NCBI RefSeq assembly: GCF_002813455.1
Contig: NZ_PHHE01000001.1
Coordinates: 1,488,001 to 1,552,000 of the forward strand
DNA: 64,000 nt
Direction of reading: 5' to 3'
Origin: Pseudomonas baetica
GTDB lineage: Bacteria > Pseudomonadota > Gammaproteobacteria > Pseudomonadales > Pseudomonadaceae
The notes beneath the pieces are model-generated. The model ran no database searches. It saw only the letters and a program-made list of their open reading frames with translations, and was not told the origin of the DNA. Shown here one piece after another: positions 35,174 through 43,668 of the stretch (position 1 is the first letter of the stretch; every line of letters starts with the position of its first letter). The translations under genes were made by a program, and so were the position numbers.

Positions 35174-36789
35174 TTTGGACTGTGTACAGGTCCAGCCAGG
35201 ATCAGTTGTGCAGCCTTCTCGGCAATCATCAGCGTAGGCGAACAGGTATTACCCGAGGTAATGCGCGGCATGATCGACGCATCGGCGATGCGCAGGCCGG
35301 GAACGCCGTGAACGCGTAACTGCGCATCGACCACCGCATCGCCGTCATTGCCCATGCGACAAGTGCCGACCGGATGGAAAATCGTCGTGCCGATTCTGGC
35401 CGCTGCTTCGTGCAGTTGCGCTTCGCTTTGCAGGCTGTCGCCGGGCAGATATTCCACCGGTTTGAACGCTTGCAGGGCCGGGGCGCTGACGATGCGGCGA
35501 GTCAGGCGGATGGCGTCGGCGGCCACGCGCAAATCTTCGGGATGGCTTAGATAATTGGGTTGAATCAGCGGCGCTTCCTGTGGATCTGCCGAGCGGATTT
35601 CGATGCGGCCACGGCTCTGCGGACGCAGATCGCAGACTGAGGCGGTAAAGGCGGGAAAGCTGTGCAGCGGCTCGCCAAAACGCTCCAGCGACAGTGGCTG
35701 CACGTGATATTCCAGATTCGCCGAGGTCTGCTCCGGCCCGGATCGCGCAAACGCCCCGAGCTGACTCGGTGCCATCGACAACGGCCCGCTGCGGTCATAC
35801 AGATAACGCAGGCCCATGCCCATCTTGCCCCACACGCTGCCGGCGATCTGGTTGAGGGTGCGGGCGTTTTCCAGTTTGTAGATCAGGCGCAGTTGCAGGT
35901 GATCCTGCAGATTGCCGCCCACCCCCGACAGCTCATGAATCACGCCGATGCCGAGGCGCTCAAGCAGCGGGCGCGGGCCAATCCCCGAACGCTGCAGAAT
36001 GCTCGGCGAACCGACAGAACCGGCGCACAACACGATCTCCTTGCGCGCCTTGAAGCTTTTCACCTGGCCTTCGTGTCGGGCGCTGACCTTCGAGGCGCGA
36101 CCGCCCTCCAGCACAACACGATCCACCTCAACCCCGGTCAACACCGTCAGATTGGCGCGATCACGCACCGGTTTTAGAAACGCCTTCGCCGCGTTCCAGC
36201 GCACCCCGGCCTTCTGGTTGACCTGGAAGTAGCCACAACCTTCGTTGTCGCCCTGATTGAAATCCTCGATGGAGGCAATGCCGCTCTGTTCGGCCGCACT
36301 GCGAAACGCGTCCAGAATCGGCCACGACAAGCGCTGTTGCTCGACCCGCCACTCACCCTTGGCACCGTGAAATTCAGCCGCGCCGGCAAAGTGGTTTTCG
36401 CTTTGTTTGAACAGCGGCAGCACGTCATTCCAGGCCCAGCCCGGATTGCCTTCGGCCGCCCAGCCGTCATAGTCGCCGGCCTGGCCGCGCATGTAGATCA
36501 TGCCGTTGATGGAGGAGCAGCCACCGAGGACTTTGCCGCGCGGATAACTCAGGCTGCGACCTTGCAGACCGGGTTGCGCCTCGGTCTTGAAGCACCAGTC
36601 GGTGCGCGGATTGCCGATGCAGAACAGATAACCGACGGGAATGTGAATCCAGGCATAGTTGTCGCGTCCGCCGGCTTCGAGCAACAGCACGCGCTGTTGC
36701 GGATCCGCCGACAGCCGATTGGCCAGCAAACACCCGGCGGGGCCGGCGCCGACCACGATGTAATCGTATTCATCGAGGGAAGTCTGCAT
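35128..36789 (-). CDS. GMC-family FAD oxidoreductase with a REPIN-derived C-terminus
   Basis: 553 residues from the ATG at 36789. FAD-binding DYIVVGAGPAGCLLANRLS, the GMC signatures GKVLGGCSSINGMIYMRG and AGSVGSPSILQRSGIGP, and the C-terminal catalytic HPVGTCRMG...ITSGNTCSPTLMIAEKAA are present. It is related to choline/alcohol dehydrogenases. The final residues (after GPVHS, reading VGASLLANAVAHST) are translated from the REPIN at 35084-35173, so the stop codon is provided by the repeat. Substrate unknown; the divergent LysR at 36923 is the likely regulator. Confidence 0.9.
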   Translation of the reverse strand: MQTSLDEYDYIVVGAGPAGCLLANRLSADPQQRVLLLEAGGRDNYAWIHIPVGYLFCIGNPRTDWCFKTEAQPGLQGRSLSYPRGKVLGGCSSINGMIYMRGQAGDYDGWAAEGNPGWAWNDVLPLFKQSENHFAGAAEFHGAKGEWRVEQQRLSWPILDAFRSAAEQSGIASIEDFNQGDNEGCGYFQVNQKAGVRWNAAKAFLKPVRDRANLTVLTGVEVDRVVLEGGRASKVSARHEGQVKSFKARKEIVLCAGSVGSPSILQRSGIGPRPLLERLGIGVIHELSGVGGNLQDHLQLRLIYKLENARTLNQIAGSVWGKMGMGLRYLYDRSGPLSMAPSQLGAFARSGPEQTSANLEYHVQPLSLERFGEPLHSFPAFTASVCDLRPQSRGRIEIRSADPQEAPLIQPNYLSHPEDLRVAADAIRLTRRIVSAPALQAFKPVEYLPGDSLQSEAQLHEAAARIGTTIFHPVGTCRMGNDGDAVVDAQLRVHGVPGLRIADASIMPRITSGNTCSPTLMIAEKAAQLILAGPVHSPNVGASLLANAVAHST

Positions 36790-36922
36790 TCCCTGACCTC
36801 GCTTTTTGTTTTTATTGTCGGACACTCTAGTTGTTAGCTTTCGTCAAAAGAATGTTAGTTTTTGCGCAGCCGCTGTGCGTTTTTAAACAGCCTCGACTGA
36901 CCTTAGCTGACAAGGACTTCTC

Positions 36923-37807
36923 ATGTTCGACTGGAACGACCTGCGGTTCTTTCTCGAGTTGCAACGCAGCGGCCGCCTGCTCACCGCCGCCCGCCGGCTA
37001 AATACCACCCACGCCACCGTCGCCCGCCACATCGAGGCCATCGAAAAAAGCCTCGGCACCGCGCTGTTCGTCCAGCACGCCCAAGGCTACGAAATGACCC
37101 CGGCGGGGGAGGCGCTGCTCAAACACGCCGAAGCCATGGAAAACGTCGCGCTGCTGGCCCAGGAGGAAATCACCCAATCCACCGCACCACTGGGCAAAAT
37201 CCGCGTCGGCGTTACCGAAGGCCTAGGTATCAAATTCCTCGCCAGCCGCATGATCGGCCTGTTCGAGCGCTATCCGGGTCTTGAGGTGGAGTTGGTGGCG
37301 GTGCCGCGTTTCGTCAGCATCCTCAACCGCGAGGCGGAAATCAGCATTCATCTGGAGCGCCCGGCAGCAGACATGCTGGTCACGCGCAAACTCACCGACT
37401 ACCGCCTCGCGCTGTATGCCAGTCAAAGGTATCTCGACAACGCACCGTCGCTGAGTAGCCGCGAAGACCTCGGGCGGCATGCGTGGATCGGGTATGTGGA
37501 TGATTTGCTGTTCAGTCAGGAATTGATGTTCCTCAACAGTTTCTGCCGCAATCCGCGCGTGGTGTTTCACAGCACCAGCGTCATCGCCCAACAGGAAGCC
37601 GCGCGTTCGGGATTGGGGATCGCGGTTTTGCCCTGCTACATGGCTGCCGCCGATCCGGATCTGGTGCCGTTGCTGCCCGACGAAAGCATCGAACGCAGTT
37701 ACTGGATCAGCACCCGGCGCGAGTTGCACAAGTCGGTGCGGTTGCGGGTGGTCTGGGATTATGTGGTGGGGTTGTGTGAGGCGGAGCAGGGGTTGTTGCT
37801 TGGATAA
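36923..37807 (+). CDS. LysR-family transcriptional regulator
   Basis: 294 residues; ATG preceded by AAGGA at six bases. HTH FDWNDLRFFLELQRSGRLLTAARRLNTTHATVARHIEAIE belongs to the subgroup that often controls adjacent dehydrogenases. The effector domain follows (IRVGVTEGLGIKFLASRM). It is divergent from the GMC oxidoreductase with a 133-base shared region and probably controls that gene and perhaps the MHS transporter. Confidence 0.92.
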   Translation: MFDWNDLRFFLELQRSGRLLTAARRLNTTHATVARHIEAIEKSLGTALFVQHAQGYEMTPAGEALLKHAEAMENVALLAQEEITQSTAPLGKIRVGVTEGLGIKFLASRMIGLFERYPGLEVELVAVPRFVSILNREAEISIHLERPAADMLVTRKLTDYRLALYASQRYLDNAPSLSSREDLGRHAWIGYVDDLLFSQELMFLNSFCRNPRVVFHSTSVIAQQEAARSGLGIAVLPCYMAAADPDLVPLLPDESIERSYWISTRRELHKSVRLRVVWDYVVGLCEAEQGLLLG

Positions 37808-37828
37808 CCCAGCCAACCTGAATTCCCC

Positions 37829-37918
37829 TGTGGGAGCGAGCCTGCTCGCGAAGGCGTCGTGTCAGTCAACGCTAATGCTTAATGATCCACCGCTTTCGCG
37901 AGCAGGCTCGCTCCCACA
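37829..37918. repeat. REPIN
   Basis: TGTGGGAGCGAGCCTGCTCG and its inverse around a centre AACGCTAATGCTTAATGATC, a diverged version of the TGTTGAATG centre. It lies between the LysR gene and the short AraC-type gene. Confidence 0.93.
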
Positions 37919-37967
37919 GGATTAGTGTCCGGGAATGATTGGAGTGTAAATTCCGGGCTTGATTAAT

Positions 37968-37999
37968 ATATGGATATCCGTATATTCGTCCGTCCATAT
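37968..37999. promoter_or_regulatory. Inverted repeat upstream of the AraC-type gene
   Basis: ATATGGA and TCCATAT form a 7-bp inverted repeat 18 bases apart, with a smaller TATGGATATCCGTATA dyad overlapping its left part. The local sequence is AT-rich in a GC-rich region, as expected for a promoter/operator. It overlaps the N-terminal extension of the possible longer AraC frame. Confidence 0.35.
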
Positions 38000-38014
38000 G
38001 TTCGGTACACTTCT

Positions 38015-38380
38015 ATGATCACGCCTCCCGAAGTCTTCAAAAGCCTGGCCGACGAAACCGCCCGGCAGGCTCGCGATTACTTGATGGCTTACCACGAACA
38101 AGAAATCAGCCTGCAAACCCTCGCACAAGCCTGCGGCACCGACCGTTTTCGCCTGACCCGCGCGTTCAAGGCTGCCTATGGTCTGGCGCCGCATGCCTGG
38201 CTGATCCAGTTGCGCCTCAGTCGTGGCCGGCAAATGCTCGCCGCTGGCGTGCAACCGGTGGACGTCGCCAGCCGTTTGGGTTTTGCTGACCAAAGCCACT
38301 TGGGCCGCTGGTTTGTGCGCGCCTACGGCATCACTCCTGGCGCCTATCAGCAGCGTGCCGGCGGCAGCATCCGGCGCTGA
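38015..38380 (+). CDS. Short AraC-family regulator consisting of the HTH domain only
   Basis: 121 residues from the ATG at 38015; the same frame extends to an ATG at 37970, but neither has a good ribosome site. The protein is just the double helix-turn-helix: ISLQTLAQACGTDRFRLTRAFKAAYGLAPHAWL and VDVASRLGFADQSHLGRWFVRAYGITPGAY. Close relatives normally carry an N-terminal cupin sensor of about 150 residues, absent here, with a REPIN immediately upstream. It is followed by a LysE exporter, a common AraC-LysE pairing. Confidence 0.75.
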   Translation: MITPPEVFKSLADETARQARDYLMAYHEQEISLQTLAQACGTDRFRLTRAFKAAYGLAPHAWLIQLRLSRGRQMLAAGVQPVDVASRLGFADQSHLGRWFVRAYGITPGAYQQRAGGSIRR

Positions 38381-38448
38381 ACAAACGTTCAAGACCGCCG
38401 CCCACCACACCCGCCACAGTACGCCCTGACTTTCAAAAGGGCCGTGCC

Positions 38449-39027
38449 ATGCTTGCGTTCATCCTCTTTGCCTTCGTCGCCTCCATCACTCCGGGCCCGA
38501 CCAACCTGATCGTGCTCAGCACCAGCGCCCGCCGTGGCTGGCGACCCTGCCTGCCGATCATTCTGGGTGCGGGCGTGGGGGCGGCGTCACTCGTGTGGGT
38601 CGCCGGGGCCGGCGCCAGCACGCTGATGTTGCCCGGTGTGCGTCCGATCATCAGCGGCCTCGGGCTGTGCTGGATGCTGTGGCTGGCGTGGCAGATTTTC
38701 AGCGCACCAGTCACCGCCATCCAGCCTGAGGCCGGTGAAGAAAAAACCGAGCTAGGTCTGATCGGTGCGGCATTGCTGCAATGGGTCAATCCCAAGTCCT
38801 GGATGATGGCCATTGCCGTGATCAGCGTGTTCACCGCTCAAGGGCAAGGGCTCAACGCACTGTGTCTGGCGTTTTTTCTGGTGTCGCTGCCGTGTCTGGC
38901 GCTGTGGGCGCTGCTTGGCCGAGGCGCGGCGCGATGGCTCAGCAATCCTGAGCAGTTGCGCTGGTTGAACCGGATCCTCGCGGTGCTGCTGGTGATTTCA
39001 TCCGCTGCCGCGCTTTTGCGCGGGTAA
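38449..39027 (+). CDS. LysE/RhtB-family amino-acid exporter
   Basis: 192 residues with about six hydrophobic segments; AAGGG lies seven bases before the ATG. The family signature SITPGPTNLIVLSTSARRGWRPCLPIILGAG is at residues about 10-40, and the second half has LLQWVNPKSWMMAIAVIS. The proteins export amino acids or similar small metabolites across the inner membrane. It lies 68 bases downstream of the AraC-type gene, its likely regulator. Confidence 0.9.
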   Translation: MLAFILFAFVASITPGPTNLIVLSTSARRGWRPCLPIILGAGVGAASLVWVAGAGASTLMLPGVRPIISGLGLCWMLWLAWQIFSAPVTAIQPEAGEEKTELGLIGAALLQWVNPKSWMMAIAVISVFTAQGQGLNALCLAFFLVSLPCLALWALLGRGAARWLSNPEQLRWLNRILAVLLVISSAAALLRG

Positions 39028-39167
39028 TTGAGCTGCGTTCAATCGAGGCCGCTGCGCTGGGTGCGATCCCGCAAGGGTTGACCGTGATCAACCTTGTGTC
39101 GGTTAAGTCGGCGCAGTCTCCAATAGGTGCTGCACTCACTTCAACCACCCGCGCAGGAGCTTCGCTC

Positions 39168-40241
39168 ATGGCCATGATGAAAGCGGCGATTTTCGTTGAA
39201 AAGAACCGCATCGTGCTGGATGACAAGCCGATTCCCGAAGTAGGCCCGCTGGACGCGCTGGTGCGCATCACCACCACCACGATCTGTGGCACTGACGTCC
39301 ACATCCTGCGCGGCGAGTACCCGGTGGCCAAAGGCTTGACCGTGGGTCACGAACCGGTGGGGGTGATCGAGAAACTCGGCTCGCAAGTGCGCGGCTTTGT
39401 CGAAGGTCAGCGGGTGATTGCCGGCGCCATTACCCCCAGCGGCCAAAGTTATGCCTGCCTGTGCGGCTGCGGCTCACAGGACGGGCCCGACACCCGGCAC
39501 GGCTTTCGCGCCGCCGGTGGCTGGAAGTTCGGCAACATCATTGATGGTTGTCAGGCGGAGTATGTGTTGGTGCCTGATGCATTGGCCAATCTGTGCCCGA
39601 TCCCCGACGGGCTGAGCGATGAACAGGTGCTGATGTGTCCGGACATCATGTCCACCGGGTTCTCCGGCGCAGAGCGCGGCGAGGTCAGTATCGGCGACAC
39701 CGTGGCGGTGTTTGCGCTGGGCCCGATCGGGCTCTGCGCGGTGGCCGGAGCACGGCTCAAGGGCGCGAGCGTCATCATCGGTGTCGACGCAGTGGCCGAG
39801 CGCATGACGGTGGCGCGGCAGTTGGGCGCGACCCACGTGGTCAATTTCAAGGACGGCGACGTGGTCGAGCAAATAATGGCGTTGACCGACGGGCGCGGTG
39901 TGGATGTGTCCATCGAAGCCTTGGGCACTCAAGGCACGTTCGAGTCCGCATTGCGGGTGCTGCGCCCCGGCGGGCGGCTGTCGAGCCTTGGGGTTTACGC
40001 GTCGGATCTGCGCATTCCCTACGATGCCTTTGCGGCGGGGCTGGGCGATTACAGCATCGTCAGCACCCTGTGCCCCGGCGGTAAAGAGCGCATGCGCCGG
40101 TTGATGGCGGTGGTGCACAGCGGTGGCGTCGATCTGTCAGCGCTGGTGACCCACCATTTCAATCTGGACGATATCGAGGCGGCGTATGAGCTGTTCGGCC
40201 ATCAGCGCGATGGCGTGCTGAAGGTGGCGATTACCCCTTGA
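39168..40241 (+). CDS. Zinc-dependent alcohol dehydrogenase, MDR family
   Basis: 357 residues from the ATG with AGGAG eight bases upstream. Catalytic zinc ligands in ICGTDVHI (Cys) and GHEPVGVIEKLG (His-Glu) are present, as is the NAD(P) fold (VAVFALGPIGLCAVAGARLKGAS, VIGVDAV). The structural-zinc loop is unusual: Cys residues occur in YACLCGCGSQDG, so three closely spaced Cys, not the usual four over 14 residues. The loop otherwise matches the isopropanol-type bacterial dehydrogenases with the GWKFGN segment. Substrate unknown; no operon partner. Confidence 0.88.
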   Translation: MAMMKAAIFVEKNRIVLDDKPIPEVGPLDALVRITTTTICGTDVHILRGEYPVAKGLTVGHEPVGVIEKLGSQVRGFVEGQRVIAGAITPSGQSYACLCGCGSQDGPDTRHGFRAAGGWKFGNIIDGCQAEYVLVPDALANLCPIPDGLSDEQVLMCPDIMSTGFSGAERGEVSIGDTVAVFALGPIGLCAVAGARLKGASVIIGVDAVAERMTVARQLGATHVVNFKDGDVVEQIMALTDGRGVDVSIEALGTQGTFESALRVLRPGGRLSSLGVYASDLRIPYDAFAAGLGDYSIVSTLCPGGKERMRRLMAVVHSGGVDLSALVTHHFNLDDIEAAYELFGHQRDGVLKVAITP

Positions 40242-40287
40242 TCTGACGCGCCCCGTGCCGTTGGCCGGGGCGGGTTGCGCTGCGGTA

Positions 40288-40851
40288 TTACAGAGAGAGG
40301 CGATGGATGACCTGGTGGCTGTCGTCGGGATCACCATGGGTTTCAAAACCCAGCGATCGGGCCAGGTCGCGCATGGCCGTGTTGCTTGCAGAATCCACCG
40401 AGTACAAATGTTTGAAACCATTGTCGCGGGCGGCCGTGATCAGGTGCTCCATCAGCAAGGTACCCAGGCCCAGATGCGCCCATTCATCGCCCACCGTGAC
40501 GGCGCATTCCCCGTCTTGTTCGCCTGTGGCGGCGTAACGGCTGATGCCGATCTCGATCAACTCACCGTTTTCGTGAGCCAGAGCGATGAAGGCTGCGCGC
40601 TGCTTGCCGTCGACGTCCATCAACTGATTGAGCAGGGCGGTGCCGGGCTCGCTGATCTGCGCGAGAAAACGCATGTGCCGGGACTCGGCGGACAAACGCT
40701 TGATGAAGGCGTATTCACGCTCGCGATCCTTGTCCGCCAGTGGGCGGATCAACACGTGCCGGCCATCCTTGAGCGATTCGATCCAGTATTCACCGCTTTG
40801 CGCGGCATAGGCGGCCGACGCGCGGTCGTTGTGGTCTTTGACAGTGAGCAT
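40288..40851 (-). CDS. GNAT-family N-acetyltransferase
   Basis: 187 residues from the ATG at 40851, which has GGAGG eight bases upstream. VLIRPLADKDREREYAFIKRLSAESRHMRFL is the N-terminal segment seen in the acetyltransferase domains linked to acyl-CoA-synthetase-like proteins. ECAVTVGDEWAHLGLGTLLMEHLI carries the acetyl-CoA loop, and FKHLYSVDSASNTAMRDLARSLGF is the C-terminal part. The substrate is not known. The gene stands alone. Confidence 0.85.
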   Translation of the reverse strand: MLTVKDHNDRASAAYAAQSGEYWIESLKDGRHVLIRPLADKDREREYAFIKRLSAESRHMRFLAQISEPGTALLNQLMDVDGKQRAAFIALAHENGELIEIGISRYAATGEQDGECAVTVGDEWAHLGLGTLLMEHLITAARDNGFKHLYSVDSASNTAMRDLARSLGFETHGDPDDSHQVIHRLSL

Positions 40852-40979
40852 GAGGTGAACCTCCAGCGGGGGAACGATCAACGTACGGGGCGTACGCTAA
40901 TCTCTGTTCTACGCCGATGTGGTCACCAATAGCTGATCTGGATCAGATCCCGACGTGAGGTCGTGGCTTGTCTGGCTGT

Positions 40980-42353
40980 TCAACGGGTGCCGTCGGGGAT
41001 CGACAACGTCGCCCGCAAGCCACCTTCAGCCCGATTGACCAACGTAATCCGCCCACCTAGCCGCATCGCGATGGTGTTGACGATGGTCAGCCCCAATCCC
41101 GCGCCCTGAGCATTGCCACGGCTGTAGAACCGTTCAAACAACCGCTCTCGATCTTCCTCGTCAATGCCCGGCCCCTGATCCTCGACACTCAAATGGCAGA
41201 AACCATCAGCCTGAGTCAGCGTCACGGTGATCACGCCGTGTTCCGGGGAAAAGTTGGCGGCGTTGGTGATCAGGTTGTTCAGAGCGATGTCGATGGCGGC
41301 GTTGCTGGCCATGACGTGCAGCGCTTCGGCGCTGTCCTCGAAGGCCAGCTCCAGCTGTTTGCTCAGCAACCACGGTGTCAGTTGCACCAGGCTGTTGCGC
41401 ACGGTTTCGCTGAGGTCGATGCGTTGCAGCGGCGGCGGGTTGGGTTTGGGCTCCAGGCGCGCCATGGTCAGTAACTGATTGACCAGACGGCTGGTGCGGT
41501 CGACGCCCGAGATCAGAAATTCCAGGGATTCACGGCGTTCCTGTTCGGTGCCGGCCTCCAGCAGGTTTTGCGCATGCACCCGCAACACCGCCAACGGCGT
41601 GCGCATTTCGTGGGCGGCGTCGGCGATGAAGCGCCGTTCGCGGCCGAGCACTTCCTGGATCTGCGCGAGCATGCGGTTGAGTGCCGCCTGCATCGGTTCC
41701 AGTTCGCTGGGCAGCGGCGTCAGTTGCAGCGGTTCCAGCGAGCCGCTGTGGCGCGCACGCAGGGTCGCCGCCATGTTCGCCAAGGGCTTGAGCCCCCAAC
41801 CGATGGCCAGCCAGACCATCGCCGCCAGAATCAGGCTGCCGAGCACGTTCGGCCACAGCGTGTGACGGACGATACGGTCGACCAGATCGGCGCGCACATC
41901 GTCGCGCTCGCCGACCCAGATGCGCAGGCCATTCTGCTTGTCTTCGAGCATGAACGCCCGCCATTGCCGACCCTTCAAATCCAGCACATCGCTAAAGCCT
42001 GGCTTGGTCGGCGGGGCGGTGAAGGAGGGTGCGCTGGCGGTGTGTACCAGCACCTCATCCTTGGGATTCCACACCTGAAAGGCGATCTTGCTTTCGTAAG
42101 GATGGCCATCGACCCGTGGCTTGGCTTCGCCGAGGGCCTGATTGAACGCCTGATACAACTGCGCATGTTCGGTACTGGCCATCGGCATGCGCATCACGCC
42201 TTGCAGCAGGCGGGCGTTCTGCGCCAGTTGCGCGTCGTAGACTTCGGCGATTTCGTGGTTGCTGTCATGCACGTTGAACACGCTGAGCACCGCCAGACCG
42301 GCGAGCAACAGGCCGATGATCAGCGTCAGCGTGCGGCGACGAATCGAGGTCAT
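40980..42353 (-). CDS. Sensor histidine kinase (QseC/TctE type), last gene of the seven-gene operon
   Basis: 457 residues. Membrane segments at about 9-27 and 165-185 flank a periplasmic sensor domain; HAMP follows. The H-box is RRFIADAAHEMRTPLAVLRVHAQNL, the N-box is ALNNLITNAANFSPEHG, and G-boxes are DQGPGIDEEDRERLF and GAGLGLTIV, so the kinase is complete. It overlaps the response regulator by 4 bp. Its placement at the end of the hemolysin-family/ligase/iron-enzyme operon suggests it senses a periplasmic signal linked to that pathway, perhaps its product. Confidence 0.94.
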   Translation of the reverse strand: MTSIRRRTLTLIIGLLLAGLAVLSVFNVHDSNHEIAEVYDAQLAQNARLLQGVMRMPMASTEHAQLYQAFNQALGEAKPRVDGHPYESKIAFQVWNPKDEVLVHTASAPSFTAPPTKPGFSDVLDLKGRQWRAFMLEDKQNGLRIWVGERDDVRADLVDRIVRHTLWPNVLGSLILAAMVWLAIGWGLKPLANMAATLRARHSGSLEPLQLTPLPSELEPMQAALNRMLAQIQEVLGRERRFIADAAHEMRTPLAVLRVHAQNLLEAGTEQERRESLEFLISGVDRTSRLVNQLLTMARLEPKPNPPPLQRIDLSETVRNSLVQLTPWLLSKQLELAFEDSAEALHVMASNAAIDIALNNLITNAANFSPEHGVITVTLTQADGFCHLSVEDQGPGIDEEDRERLFERFYSRGNAQGAGLGLTIVNTIAMRLGGRITLVNRAEGGLRATLSIPDGTR

Positions 42354-43012
42354 CGCCGCTCCTCCACCAGATAGCCCACGCCACGAATGGTGCGGATCAG
42401 GTCGGTGGAGAACTTCTTGCGCAGGTGATGGATGTGCACTTCCAGGGTGTTGCTTTCGGCTTCTTCGTTCCAGCCGTAGAGCAACTGGATCAGTTGATCG
42501 CGGGTCATCACCCGGCCAGGCGGCGAGAGCAATTCGTGCAGCAACTGATATTCCTTGGGCGTCAGCGCCACGGGCTGGCCCTGATAACTGACCTGCTGGG
42601 TGCCGGGGTTGAGGCTGATGCCGGCGTGTTCGATCAGCGCCTGAGCGCGCCCGGCGCTGCGTCGCAACAAGGCACGCAAACGCGCCTTGAGTTCAGCCAG
42701 ATCGAAGGGTTTGACCAGATAGTCGTCGGCGCCGGCATCGAGCCCGGCGATACGGTCTTCGGTGGCATCGCGGGCGGTGAGGATCAGCACCGGCAGGTTC
42801 GAACCGCTGTCGCGCAAACGGCGCAGCACTTCGAGGCCGTCCATGCGCGGCAAGCCAAGATCGAGCACCGCCACGTCAAAGGTCTCACTGAGCAGCGCAT
42901 GCAACGCGCTGCTGCCGTCCTTGAGCCAATCGACGGTGTAACCCTCACGCCCCAGCGCCTGATGAATGCCCTCACCGAGCGCCACGTCATCCTCAATCAG
43001 TAATAAACGCAC
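42350..43012 (-). CDS. OmpR-family response regulator
   Basis: 220 residues. Receiver domain with acidic pocket (LLLIEDDVALGEG), phospho-acceptor Asp in FDVAVLDLGLPRMDGLEVL and Lys in YLVKPFDLAEL; C-terminal winged helix (ALTPKEYQLLHELLSPPGRVMTRDQL, EVHIHHLRKKF). It overlaps the kinase gene by 4 bp and starts 11 bases after the TPR gene, so it is cotranscribed with the biosynthetic-type genes, implying that the pathway is under its own two-component control. Confidence 0.95.
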   Translation of the reverse strand: MRLLLIEDDVALGEGIHQALGREGYTVDWLKDGSSALHALLSETFDVAVLDLGLPRMDGLEVLRRLRDSGSNLPVLILTARDATEDRIAGLDAGADDYLVKPFDLAELKARLRALLRRSAGRAQALIEHAGISLNPGTQQVSYQGQPVALTPKEYQLLHELLSPPGRVMTRDQLIQLLYGWNEEAESNTLEVHIHHLRKKFSTDLIRTIRGVGYLVEERR

Positions 43013-43023
43013 GCGGACTCCTG

Positions 43024-43668
43024 TCAGTCGAGTTTCTTGTTGACGTCCACCAGCAGGGCGGCGATCTCTTTGCGGCGCCCGGCGTCGGCGCTTTCCTGGC
43101 CTGGACGCGGCGCGGCTTGCAGGGCTTTTTGCAGCGCCGCTTTGGCTTCAGCGTAGCGTTTCTCACGGTAGAGGTGATCACCCCAGAAGTACAGGCTGTC
43201 GATGCCGTTGGGATTGAGTTGCAGCGCCTGCTTGAGCAGTTGCTCAGCCTTGTCGCTGTCGCCGAAACCGATCGGCCAGCCCGGCACCCGGTCGTACAGC
43301 GCGGCGAGGCTGGTGTAGGCCGAACCTTGCAAGGCTTTGGGATCAAGGGTCAGGGATTTTTCCAGATCAGCCTTGGCGTCCTTGGCTTTGCCCAGCGCAC
43401 CCAGTCCGCCCTCGGCACCGGCCCAACTGCTGGTGACGATGCCTTTCCAGATCCACGCTTCGGCCACGGCCGGGCGTTGCGTGGTGAACGCCGTGGTTTC
43501 GCTGGACAGTTGCTCGAAAGCAGCGGCGCGCTGTTTTTCCGCGACTTCGTATTGAATGTGCGCCCAGCTCTGCTGGATGCCAGTGAGGCGTTGTTGATCG
43601 GCGGAATCCAGCGCCCAGACGCTTTGACTCAGGGTGGCCAATAACAGGCATGCGGACAGTTTTTTCAT
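43024..43668 (-). CDS. Periplasmic TPR-like protein
   Basis: 214 residues with a signal peptide (MKKLSACLLLATLSQSVWA). The mature part is helical with TPR-like units: DAKADLEKSLTLDPKALQGSAYTSLAALYD, then KAEQLLKQALQLNPNGIDSLYFWGDHLYREKRYAEAKAALQKAL. A WIWKGIVTSSWAGAEGGLGALGKA segment resembles TRAP-associated TPR proteins. It probably acts as a scaffold or sensor partner in the periplasm. The start overlaps the SDR stop (ATGA) and the response regulator follows within 11 bases. Confidence 0.78.
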   Translation of the reverse strand: MKKLSACLLLATLSQSVWALDSADQQRLTGIQQSWAHIQYEVAEKQRAAAFEQLSSETTAFTTQRPAVAEAWIWKGIVTSSWAGAEGGLGALGKAKDAKADLEKSLTLDPKALQGSAYTSLAALYDRVPGWPIGFGDSDKAEQLLKQALQLNPNGIDSLYFWGDHLYREKRYAEAKAALQKALQAAPRPGQESADAGRRKEIAALLVDVNKKLD

